A DNA stretch of 60,807 nt from a bacterium. GTDB taxonomy: Bacteria; Electryoneota; RPQS01. Where the stretch lies: NCBI GenBank assembly GCA_016721565.1, contig JADKHW010000024.1, positions 1 through 60,807 of the forward strand. Direction: 5' to 3'. Positions 8,129 through 17,012 of the stretch are shown here, one piece after another. Each line of letters starts with the position of its first letter. Within the stretch, counting starts at the first letter, position 1. Position numbers and translations under genes: made by a program. The notes beneath the pieces are model-generated. The model saw only the letters and a program-made list of their open reading frames with translations. It had not been told where the DNA came from and made no database searches.

Positions 8129-9122
8129 TTTGCGCGTTGGTGTGGTCGGTGCGGGCTATCTTGGCACAATCCATTCCCGCCTACTTGCTCAGAACTCCGA
8201 AGTGAGTTGGAGCAGAGTTTATGATACTGAAAAAGAAAAGGCACAGGCCGTTGCTGAGCAATTCGGCGGACTTTCGGCCAGCGACTTGAAACAAGTTATT
8301 GATGAGAGTGACGCACTGCTGGTCGTGTCGGCAACGTCGTCACACTATGCAGTTGCAAAGCAGGCCTTAGAAGCGGGCAAGCACGTCTTTTTGGAGAAGC
8401 CGATTACCACAACGGTGGCTGAAGGCGAAGAGCTTGTCGCGTTGGCCAGATCGAAGAAGCTTGTGATTCAAGTCGGACACGTCGAGCGATTCAGCCGCGC
8501 GTTTCGCTCGCTCGGTACGGACTATCCACATCCGAAATTTATTGAAGCACACAGGCTTGCTCAATTCAAGCCGCGCGGAACGGACGTTGCGGTTGTATTG
8601 GATTTAATGATTCACGATCTTGATTTGATCTTAAAATTGATGGGCGAATTCCCCACGCACATTGAGGCATCGGGCGTGGCAGTTATCAGCGAAGCGGCGG
8701 ATATTGCCAATGCACGCTTGACGTTTCCGTCGGGTGGTGTGGCGAATGTGACCGCTTCGAGAATCAGCGCGAACCCGATGCGCAAGCTCAGGATGTTCTC
8801 CGAGGATAGTTACATCTCGCTTGATTTTGCTAAAGGCGAAGTTCAGCAATTTAGACTTGCTCATGCCGATGAAGCCAGTCAACCGGGCACGATGCTGTTA
8901 GGCGAAATTGAAAAAGGCGCGGTCAAGCGCAAGATCATGATGGGCGCACCGAGCGCACCGGAAGGCAACGCGATTGACATGGAGCAGAAGGCGTTTTATG
9001 ATGCTATTCACAACGGAACCGAACCGCCCGTGACGGGTGAAGACGGCTTGAACGCACTAAAGGTTGCCGTGCGGATTTTGGAAAAGATTGGAACAACGGA
9101 AACTGCGACGGGACGGGAGTGA
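8121..9122 (+). CDS. Gfo/Idh/MocA-family NAD(P)-dependent oxidoreductase
   Basis: 333 residues, start GTG 8121 within the end of the small membrane protein. The N-terminal Rossmann fold has G-V-V-G-A-G-Y-L-G-T-I-H at residue 6, and the family motif E-K-P-I-T-T-T follows at about residue 93. The C-terminal half carries the alpha/beta domain with a D-L-M-I-H-D-L-D-L segment holding the usual catalytic His-Asp region. Family members oxidise or reduce sugar hydroxyls, often on nucleotide sugars or inositols. Its neighbours (flippase, glycosyltransferase) suggest a sugar for a surface glycan, but the substrate cannot be read from sequence. The next gene starts 4 bases after the stop. Confidence 0.88.
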   Translation: MTNLRVGVVGAGYLGTIHSRLLAQNSEVSWSRVYDTEKEKAQAVAEQFGGLSASDLKQVIDESDALLVVSATSSHYAVAKQALEAGKHVFLEKPITTTVAEGEELVALARSKKLVIQVGHVERFSRAFRSLGTDYPHPKFIEAHRLAQFKPRGTDVAVVLDLMIHDLDLILKLMGEFPTHIEASGVAVISEAADIANARLTFPSGGVANVTASRISANPMRKLRMFSEDSYISLDFAKGEVQQFRLAHADEASQPGTMLLGEIEKGAVKRKIMMGAPSAPEGNAIDMEQKAFYDAIHNGTEPPVTGEDGLNALKVAVRILEKIGTTETATGRE

Positions 9123-9125
9123 TTC

Positions 9126-10619
9126 GTGGCTCAGCCTCTTCCTAATCCAACCTCGAGCACAATGAAGTGGATTTGGTGGATGGCGATTGCGCTGGCGTTT
9201 TCGCGTGTAGTGTCAATGTATTCGTTTTATCTGTATGATGACGCGTTTATCACTTTTCGGTACACCGCGAATCTTGTATCAGGGCACGGATTAGTCTATA
9301 ACATCGGCGAAAGAGTTCAGGGAATTACGACGCCGATTTGGGGATTTGTGCTTGCTATTCCAGCGAGTATAGGTGTGCCGCTTGAGATTGCATCACGTTG
9401 GTTGGGATTGTTGTTTGATTTGTTGTCTCTCGTTTTGATTTGGCGAATATTTTCCTGGGAACAAAATGGCTACAGCGGAATGCTCGTAGCCTTTTTGTTT
9501 GTCGTGGATTTGTTTCTTGCCAAGACTTCTGTCAGCGGTATGGAAGCACCGTTGCTATTATTTGTTATGCTGTTGGCGATTGATAGTTACCAACGCGACA
9601 AACTGTATTCCGCCGCAGTATTGAGTGGCTTAACCGTGTTTGTGCGCCCGGAAGGATTGTTGTTTGCTATCTCGCTGCTAATTTATGCGACTTACGTCAA
9701 ACGCAAATTGCAGCTTGGTCCGATGCTCGCGGGTATTGCATTGATTGTGGTTGGCGCAATTTTGCAGTATGCCTACTACGGACAGTGGATTCCACAATCC
9801 GTGGTTGGCAAGGCTGCGCTAGAACGAAACTATGATTGGTTGTTGTCTCTTGCGCTCTTCCCCATTCGCGACCCATTACAGTTCGTACTTAGCCTGACAA
9901 CAATTGCAGGCTTGCCGACAGCTTGGAGACGATCTGAGTTTGTTCGCATCTACTCGCTTTGGACGATTGCTCTTTTATTTGCATGGACGATTACAGGTGC
10001 GCATTTGTGGGCGTGGTATTGTTATCCCGTGTGGTTTTGGAAGGCGCTCGTTACCGGAGTGTTTATCTGTGCAGTGTTTGAAAAATCGGAGCGTATCGCG
10101 TGGATACGGAAATTCACCGTTCCTGCTGTGTTATGCGGTTTCACGATGATTGGTTGGACTGCGCTTGCCGTTGCATTAGGACCATCAGATGTTTCGCATA
10201 ACATCCAGAGCAAGATTGCGGGATGGGCAAAGTCCAGAGATTTTTCAGGTAAGACAACTTACGGAATGGACTTTGGTGTATTCGGCTACTATACAGGAAT
10301 GCGCGTGATAGACGAACCGGGATTGGTTTGGCCGGATGCAATTACAAAATATGCATCACACGAGATTCTCCTTGGTGAACGCCCTGAGTATGCCTTTGTC
10401 AATTTTGGACAATGGACCGAATTGGCAAGGTTGTATCGGCCCCAGGGGGTTGCGGGCTGGCGGGGGGCCGACTCCGGAGAGAGAGCGGAGCGGGGGGGGC
10501 GGGGGGGGGGGGCACGGTTTACGGCGGGTGAAGTAGTGCGCCGTTTTAACGGCAGAGCGATGACATTTTGTGTGACAAACCCGCTTGACAAAGCGGGTTT
10601 TGTGTTGTTATTTGTTTGA
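9126..10619 (+). CDS. Integral membrane glycosyltransferase (GT-C fold type); C-terminus unreliable
   Basis: GTG start at 9126 and about 440 credible residues with roughly ten hydrophobic segments. The first extracytoplasmic loop has Y-D-D-A-F-I-T-F-R-Y, the acidic motif of GT-C enzymes that take sugar from polyprenyl phosphate, followed by a G-E-R-V-Q-G-I-T-T-P-I-W stretch seen in mycobacterial-type arabinosyl/mannosyl transferases. It probably transfers a sugar from a lipid carrier on the outer face of the inner membrane. From about 10441 the base composition collapses into G-rich sequence, and the last 55-60 codons (Gly/Arg-rich, then F-C-V-T-N-P-L-D-K) cannot be trusted; the listed stop lies inside the following hairpin/promoter element. 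The true end is probably near 10500. Confidence 0.8.
   Translation: MAQPLPNPTSSTMKWIWWMAIALAFSRVVSMYSFYLYDDAFITFRYTANLVSGHGLVYNIGERVQGITTPIWGFVLAIPASIGVPLEIASRWLGLLFDLLSLVLIWRIFSWEQNGYSGMLVAFLFVVDLFLAKTSVSGMEAPLLLFVMLLAIDSYQRDKLYSAAVLSGLTVFVRPEGLLFAISLLIYATYVKRKLQLGPMLAGIALIVVGAILQYAYYGQWIPQSVVGKAALERNYDWLLSLALFPIRDPLQFVLSLTTIAGLPTAWRRSEFVRIYSLWTIALLFAWTITGAHLWAWYCYPVWFWKALVTGVFICAVFEKSERIAWIRKFTVPAVLCGFTMIGWTALAVALGPSDVSHNIQSKIAGWAKSRDFSGKTTYGMDFGVFGYYTGMRVIDEPGLVWPDAITKYASHEILLGERPEYAFVNFGQWTELARLYRPQGVAGWRGADSGERAERGGRGGGARFTAGEVVRRFNGRAMTFCVTNPLDKAGFVLLFV
10441..10514. other. Low-quality G-rich stretch at the end of the glycosyltransferase gene
   Basis: Runs of 5, 6, 8 and 13 G with few other bases, unlike any other coding sequence in this strand apart from 32.52 kb and 58.82 kb. 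The predicted protein loses its membrane-protein character exactly here. This most resembles a base-calling or gap-filling artefact. Confidence 0.65.
10577..10600 (+). terminator. Hairpin after the polysaccharide block, overlapping a promoter-like element
   Basis: AAACCCGCTT (10577-10586) pairs with AAGCGGGTTT (10591-10600) over a GACA loop, followed by TGTGTTGTTATTTG, a T-rich but interrupted tail. The same sequence contains the -35 box described at 10585, so it may be a terminator, part of a promoter, or both. Confidence 0.5.
10585..10613 (+). promoter_or_regulatory. Candidate promoter of the first array gene
   Basis: TTGACA at 10585-10590, a 17-base spacer, then TTATTT at 10608-10613, about 55 bases before the ATG at 10668. 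The same two boxes with the same spacer recur upstream of the second array copy (13826-13854), while the hairpin around the -35 box is damaged there. That conservation pattern favours a promoter. Confidence 0.5.
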
Positions 10620-10667
10620 ATCACCTTTGTTCTTCTTCTTGGGCTAACAAACTTTCGGAGGTGGGTC

Positions 10668-13600
10668 ATGATTTGGGTACTTTGTCTGACAACATTGGCT
10701 CTGTTTGGTGAGCTTTGGGCAGAACCGCAGCAGTGGGCCAGCGAAGGCGTAGCAGTCGCGGTCTCAAAGCCGATTGAGGAAGTCGCAACAGCCACAAACG
10801 ATGCCGGATTTACGCTAAACGTCTGGTTCCAGTCACAAGGAGCCGAGCCGGTCATTATGGGTCAGTTGCTCGCTCCCGGTGGAGGCAGACTGTGGGAAAC
10901 CGAGGGCCGTTTACTCGCGCAAGGACCTTTGCGCGCAGGCTATCCGACAGTTACAGCCGTTGAAGACGGCTGGATCATCGCGTGGCTCGATGCTGAGTAT
11001 GTCATGTGGTGCGACAGACTCGATGGCGGATGGTGCGTTCGCAGTGCAATACGTGCAATAAAGGTTGATAACACAGGTGCGCCACTCTGGGCAAGCGGCC
11101 GGAGCGGAATTGAAGTCGTCCCCATGGCTGATTTTTGGGATATTCACCCGTTCAATCTGCATTCAAGCGGAGCTGGAGCAATCGTTACTTGGAAGAATGC
11201 GGAAGATCACATCCTCCGTGCACGCGGAGTTGATACGAACGGAGCGATGTGGCCGCAAGCCGTTGAAACATCTCCTAATTTGATGATGGCGAACACCTCG
11301 GTGTTTTCTGATGATCTCGGCGGTGTGATTGTCGCGTGGACGCAAGGCTATCAGCGCGATTCCACGATTCACGCAAATAGAATCCTGCCAGACGGGACGC
11401 TCGCTTGGGGCGGTACGGAGGGTCTGCTTGTATTCAACGCACACGACACGCTCTCGGCGATAGATGTGTGTGCCGATGGTACAGGCGGCGCGTATCTCGG
11501 CTGGAGATTTAACTCAGTTTCAAACAGTTTCACACTACTGCGCCTGAGTTCAACAGGTGCGCTTGTGTGGCCCGATGACGGCGTGCAAATTTGTGATCTT
11601 GGCACGCAAAGATACGTGGACGGAATAACTCCCTCTTACTTGTCGGGAACACCTGACGGTGTGATCGTCACCATACAACAGTATGGTCTTGGCGATCACA
11701 TATACCTGCAAAAAGTTTCGCCTGACGGAGCGACGATGTGGGGCGAATGCGGAGTTGAAGTCTGCCCTGGCGTTTATGGCGAGAGTTACATCCTTCGCTC
11801 TGTAACTATTTCAGATCAATCTGGTGGCGCAGTTTTCTATGGTGACATGCAGGTTAGCGATCCTGACGGCGGGCATCATGAGTTAAAGGTATCGCGCGTT
11901 GCGGCAGATGGAGAATTGGCGTGGGCGGAGCCGTGCGCAACGGCAGGGGTCACGTCGTTTAATTCTGTCGCGCTTTTGCTGCCCGCAATCTCCGACGTCA
12001 TGATCCGTGCGCAGTGGTTTGAACAATCAAATAGCTCTGTTCTTTTATCTAATGTGGTGGACCTTGCAAGTGGCGGCGTGCCGAATGAAGACCCGATTAC
12101 GGTAATCGAAGCTGAGATTAGCTATGTGCGCGATCAAGTCGGCGTGAAGCTGGCCAACGGCGCAACGGCAATCGCGTGGATCAAGGACGGGCAATCGTTA
12201 GACGAAGCACGGTTCCAGATTCTCGATGTGTTTGGAACGCCGCGATATTCCGATCAAGGTCAAGCGCTAATCACATCCGGCGACGATGAACCAATCTTTA
12301 GCCGAAGCGTGGCAATTTGTGAAGACGGTAGCGGAGGATTCTTCGCCGTCGTGAATGCTGTCATTGACAATGTCGAGCAATTGCGCGTCGTTCATTTGAA
12401 TTTGGATGGAGAGCATCTCGCCAATCCGCAGGGTATGCAACCGTTCGGAATACGCCCCGGAATTGAAGGCACTTTGCTGAATTGCACTCCGGACGGCAGC
12501 GGTGGGTGTTTTGTGAGCGCGACAATTTACAACGACGATTGGGTTACATCAAGCGCGACAATGCGGGTGAACGCGCAATGCGAGCCGATGTGGACTCAAG
12601 TTGTGATGTTCTCAGAACCGAATCAAGATGTGAATACGGTTGGAATAGCCAGAGATCAGAACAATTCATGTTTGGTTCTGTATTCGATGCTCGTTGCCTA
12701 CCCCGAATACTCTTTGCATTTGGCGAGAATTGGAGCGACGGGCGAAACCGAGTTCAACATATCCATCGCGCAGGCGCAGTTAACTCCCAATAGTGCGGTG
12801 TCTTTGAGTTCAAATTCGCAAAGCGGTGCATACATTGTGTGGGCCGAAAGTGAAGGTACTTTCAGTCAACTCAAAGCGCAACACGTTTCGCAGAGCGGCT
12901 TGTTTGTTTGGGGCAATGACGGGATTACGCTGGTCGATTCATCAATGGGAATCGCAAATGTGCAAAGCAAGAGCGATAATCCGGGTAATCTGATTATTGC
13001 TTGGAATGAATGGATCAACGGCGGTTCTGGCTTGCTTGTGCAGCGCATTTCACCGGACGGAATTGAACTGTGGCAGGCGGGCGGATTGGTTCTATGTGAT
13101 TCGGCAAATTTTTCGACCAGCCCGATCCTCGAGGTTCTTAGCGACAATGAGATTTACATTGCGTGGCTGGACTATCGCGTGGACCAAAGTTACTTGTACG
13201 CTCCTAATGTTTACGCAACACACTTAAACGCGCGTGGCGAGATACACGGTGATTCGTATTGGCAGGAGTGTGGAAATCAGGTTTGCGAAGCAAGTTTCAA
13301 TCAGTGGCAACCGATTATGATTTCTGATGGCGTCGGTGGTGTTGTGCTGAGCTGGATTGATCAGCGGACGGGGATTGGGAATTGGAGTTCGTCATTGTTC
13401 TCACAGCGGTTGTATGATCCGCTATTCACGAACATTGAAGAGAAGCCTGTCTTGCCCACTGAGTTCTCACTTATGCAGAATTATCCGAATCCGTTTAATC
13501 CTGAGACCACGATTGAGTTCTCACTGACCTCAGCGAGCTTGACCACGATGAAGGTGTTTGACGTAACAGGAAGAGAGGTTACAACGCTTGTGAATGGGCC

Positions 13601-13721
13601 GCTGACTTCAGGGCATCATCAAGTGAGTTTTGATGCGTCACTGCTATCTTCGGGGGTGTACTTCTATGCGCTAAGAGCTAATAAATCATCTTTGACACGG
13701 AAGATGGTGCTGCTGAAATAA
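10668..13721 (+). CDS. Secreted repeat protein with type IX sorting domain, array copy 1 (intact)
   Basis: A 1017-residue protein with a signal peptide (residues 1 to about 18, ending near L-W-A-E-P). The body is a run of beta-rich repeats spaced roughly 45-60 residues, each with a core like Q-R-I-S-P-D-G-x-x-x-W and a partner strand like I-A-W-x-D; examples include H-A-N-R-I-L-P-D-G-T-L-A-W and L-Q-K-V-S-P-D-G-A-T-M-W. That spacing suggests a beta-propeller or stacked-sheet exoprotein. From about residue 930 comes the type IX tail (N-Y-P-N-P-F-N-P ... G-V-Y-F-Y ... K-M-V-L-L-K). It is exported by Sec, then moved across the outer membrane and either released or anchored. Ligand or function unknown. 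GGAGGTG lies 8 bases before the ATG. It is the only unbroken member of the five-copy array. Confidence 0.85.
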   Translation: MIWVLCLTTLALFGELWAEPQQWASEGVAVAVSKPIEEVATATNDAGFTLNVWFQSQGAEPVIMGQLLAPGGGRLWETEGRLLAQGPLRAGYPTVTAVEDGWIIAWLDAEYVMWCDRLDGGWCVRSAIRAIKVDNTGAPLWASGRSGIEVVPMADFWDIHPFNLHSSGAGAIVTWKNAEDHILRARGVDTNGAMWPQAVETSPNLMMANTSVFSDDLGGVIVAWTQGYQRDSTIHANRILPDGTLAWGGTEGLLVFNAHDTLSAIDVCADGTGGAYLGWRFNSVSNSFTLLRLSSTGALVWPDDGVQICDLGTQRYVDGITPSYLSGTPDGVIVTIQQYGLGDHIYLQKVSPDGATMWGECGVEVCPGVYGESYILRSVTISDQSGGAVFYGDMQVSDPDGGHHELKVSRVAADGELAWAEPCATAGVTSFNSVALLLPAISDVMIRAQWFEQSNSSVLLSNVVDLASGGVPNEDPITVIEAEISYVRDQVGVKLANGATAIAWIKDGQSLDEARFQILDVFGTPRYSDQGQALITSGDDEPIFSRSVAICEDGSGGFFAVVNAVIDNVEQLRVVHLNLDGEHLANPQGMQPFGIRPGIEGTLLNCTPDGSGGCFVSATIYNDDWVTSSATMRVNAQCEPMWTQVVMFSEPNQDVNTVGIARDQNNSCLVLYSMLVAYPEYSLHLARIGATGETEFNISIAQAQLTPNSAVSLSSNSQSGAYIVWAESEGTFSQLKAQHVSQSGLFVWGNDGITLVDSSMGIANVQSKSDNPGNLIIAWNEWINGGSGLLVQRISPDGIELWQAGGLVLCDSANFSTSPILEVLSDNEIYIAWLDYRVDQSYLYAPNVYATHLNARGEIHGDSYWQECGNQVCEASFNQWQPIMISDGVGGVVLSWIDQRTGIGNWSSSLFSQRLYDPLFTNIEEKPVLPTEFSLMQNYPNPFNPETTIEFSLTSASLTTMKVFDVTGREVTTLVNGPLTSGHHQVSFDASLLSSGVYFYALRANKSSLTRKMVLLK

Positions 13722-13769
13722 GAGGTATTCCGGCCCTACGGCCTTAGTAGGCTGAAAAGCCACCTATAT

Positions 13770-13812
13770 TCCCCCCATTATCGCATGCGGTCTTGGGGGG
13801 ATTTTACGTTTT
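13770..13812 (+). terminator. Terminator after array copy 1
   Basis: TCCCCCCA (13770-13777) pairs with TGGGGGGA (13794-13801), followed by TTTTACGTTTT. It lies 48 bases after the stop codon and separates copy 1 from copy 2. Confidence 0.7.
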
Positions 13813-13825
13813 GTGATAAACCCAC

Positions 13826-13854
13826 TTGACAAAGCGGGAATTGTGTCGTTATTT
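13826..13854 (+). promoter_or_regulatory. Candidate promoter of array copy 2 (duplicate of the 10585 element)
   Basis: TTGACA (13826-13831), a 17-base spacer and TTATTT (13849-13854). The region from here to the ATG at 13909 matches the region before copy 1 closely, including the GGAGGTGGGTCATG translation start. Confidence 0.5.
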
Positions 13855-13908
13855 GTTTGAATCACCTAAGTCTTGCTTCTCGGGTAACTAAATTTTCGGA
13901 GGTGGGTC

Positions 13909-16900
13909 ATGTTAGGACGCACTGTTTTGTTGCTTGGACTGCTTCTAAGCGCCAATTTGTTCGCCGAACCGCGCCAATGGGATGCCGATGGGATTCCCGT
14001 TCGCGCGGTTTCTGCTATTGTTGATTTTACTTCAGTATCGCGCAGTGATGGAACTACTCTCTTGGTCTGGGCACAGTCTCGCGGAGGTGAGCAAGTCGTC
14101 TTGGGACAGCTTCTGGCACCTAACGGCGATGCCTTGTGGGATGCTGGCGGCAAATTGATCGCACAGGGAGACCACAAAGCGGCTTTCCCGGAAGCCGTCC
14201 CTGTCGATGGAGGCTGGATCATTGCCTGGTTAGACCAAGAGCAGATTTCCACCGATGGTCCCACAGTCGGCCAATATGGAATTGGTACTTTGCGGGCAAC
14301 CAAGCTCAACGACAACGGCGTTGCACTTTGGGCAGGTGGCTTGGCCGGGGTAGAAGTTGTGCCTCGGCAAACCTCGTGGATGCAGAAGAATTTCACATTA
14401 CATGCCAGTGGCGGTGGTGCTATCATCACTTGGAGAATAATCGACCATTGGGCAGTCAAGCTTGGGGCCGACGGGCAACTTGAATGGCCGGACTCTATTC
14501 TACTCAAGGCACGACTCAATACCGAGCGTTTGGATATGGCCACTGATCTTGCCGGCGGCTTGCTATTCGCGTGGTACGAAATCACCGGCGGCGACACGAT
14601 ACTATTTGCTAACAAACTGCTCTCGAACGGCAGTTTTGCTTGGAACGATTCAGCCGAAGTGGAATTGAAACGTGACAACCTCCGCTTCGTTGAGATTGGC
14701 GTTTGCAGCGACGGTGTCGGCGGCATGTTCGTTACTTGGGGCAGACCTTCCCAACAGCAGGAGAGACTTGTGCAGCATCTGAATGCACAGGGAGCCGCAA
14801 CGTGGACCGCAGGTGGGGTGGCGTTTGTTGCCTTACACAACGGAAACAGACTCAAGAGTTTCGCACCATCTTTTCTAAATGGTAACCTCGACGGCGCGAT
14901 AGCTGTACGATGATATTTTAACAGATACCTATTCGCTTGTAGCACAAAGGTCAATATCAATGGAACTCAGGCCTGGGGCAGCAACGGAGTCACCATTTGC
15001 GAATCAGAAACTGCTAAGAAAGCTTCCGAAAAAGCAAGAGTGGTGTCAGATCGCTCTGGTGGATTAGTGTGCAGCTATTTGTCTTCCGATTATTCGGGAC
15101 CATACGTGTTTGAATGCCGTGTTGTTCGCATAGCCAATGATCAATCTCGTCCGTGGGGTGACAATTGCGGCATAACGGTTAACGCGCCAGAGAACAGTTC
15201 AATCGTAATTTCGACTCCGGTCCTTCCTGATAACGTTGTGCGTGTGACCTGGCTTGCAAGTTTGCTTGACGTAGCTACACTGCAAACACAACGATTGAAT
15301 CTCAATACAGGTGTGCCGCAGTACGCGACTCCTGTAGAACTCGCGACGGGATATCAGAATAGCTCCACCAACGTGAACATCGTTAAATTGAGCGGCGGTT
15401 CAACTGCAGTGGCTTGGGAGACTGAATGGAGCCACCGTCACATCGTGTGGTTTCAAATCCTCGATGCTTTCGGCACTCCGATGTTTGGAGGACCCGGCAG
15501 GCCACTTGCTCTTGACTCAGTTGGGGCCCCTGCGGTTGGCTTTTATTCAACACTTGCCTCTGATGGACCTGGGCGGGTTCTTCGCGGCATTCAGCAGTTT
15601 AGTGAACGGTTTCTACCTGACTCGTATGGTGCATATTGACGGACAAGGGAATCATATCAGTTCGCCGGAAGGAGAATTAGTAACGATTCCTGATGCCGTT
15701 GAAGTTGTACAGCATCAAATATTCTGTCTCGCTGACGGATCCGGAGGTTGCTTCGTTACAGCAAGTATGTATACCCCAGATTTCTATCTGAAGAACGTCA
15801 CCACGCGTGTGAACTCCGGCCTGCGAAGTGGTATGGGATAAGCCCGTCTGTTCACGAGGAGACTGACAGGGATATCAACACCCTGCTGATTGCTCCGAGT
15901 GAAAATAATTCGATCCTTGTAGCATACTTCAATTGTGCTACCCAACTCTACCGTCAGAGTCGTCCGCATCTCTTCAGACGGAGAGACTCTGTGGGATAAT
16001 TCGCTATCAACAGGGCAATTTGACTACAGCTCTTCCATCAGCGCTTGTTCGGACAATCTCAACGGCGCATATTTTGTCTGGACAAATCGTGCCGTTTCCA
16101 GTGATTCAACTCGTGGGTACACACAGCGAATCAATCCGGCTGGCCAGCGATTGTGGGGCGACACGGGGCGCCTGATTCTCGATGTTGCGGGGCAGCTTGA
16201 AGGCTTTTCCTGTTCGGCGGATCAGCTCGGTAACGTGACGATCGCATGGGAGTGGTATCTTAACGGTGAAGAGGATATCTATGCTCAGCGAATCGGTGCT
16301 AACGGTGGAATTCAGTGGGCCGAGAACGGCATTGCGCTCACCGAGGCTATATATGATCAGTATAATCCGCAGGTATTACCCTGAGCGACAATGAAGTGTA
16401 TGTACTGTGGGAGACACCGCAATATCACCCCGATATATGGGAACCGGATATTTACGGAACACACCTCAATGCACACGGTCGAATCGGCGACGACTCTTTT
16501 GGCAGGAAGGCGGAAGCTCAATTTGTAATTTTGGTTATACGCAATATCAATTTGCCGCCGTTGCAGACGGCACAGGTGGGGTGACAGTGGCGTGGCTGGA
16601 TACTCGTACGGCTTTCTACTATGAGTATGCGGTTTTCGCTCAGCGTCTCTATGATCCGATCTTCACCGATGCAGAAGAGAAACCTGAACTACCCACCGAG
16701 TTCTCCCTTTCCCAAAACTATCCCAACCCGTTCAACCCTGAAACGGTGATCGAATTTGCTTTGCCGAATGCTGGACAAACGAAGCTGAAGGTGTTTGACA
16801 TTACAGGGCGCGAAGTTGTAACTTTGGTGGACGAGCAACTTACTGCCGGAAATCATCGTGCGCTGTTTGACGGCTCGCGGTTGGCTTCGGGAGTGTATTT

Positions 16901-16958
16901 CTATTCACTCCGCACGGCGAATCAGTCGCTGACGCGCAAGATGGTTTTGCTGAAATAG
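13909..16958 (+). pseudogene. Array copy 2: frameshifted secreted repeat protein with type IX tail
   Basis: A 3050-bp unit the same length as copy 1. The start (ATG 13909, GGAGGTG upstream) and signal peptide are intact, and the frame is open to 14913. The protein then continues in pieces at 15040-15639, about 15600-15840, 15935-16384 and 16407-16958, needing at least five frame changes. The pieces keep the same order as copy 1, for example W-I-I-A-W-L-D near residue 100 and a full tail (N-Y-P-N-P-F-N-P ... R-K-M-V-L-L-K) at the end. Nothing large is missing. Either the copy is a decaying pseudogene or indels were left uncorrected because the five copies confuse read alignment. The last 130 bases are almost identical to the end of copies 3 and 4. 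Confidence 0.8.
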
Positions 16959-17012
16959 AGAGCGTTTGATTTACTTGTCTTCATTTGCACATCATACCAA
17001 CGGAGGTGAGTC

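Noticed and set aside
10577..10600. Element as a simple terminator only
   Set aside because: The copy before 13909 keeps the TTGACA and TTATTT boxes but loses stem pairing, so a pure terminator does not explain the conservation.
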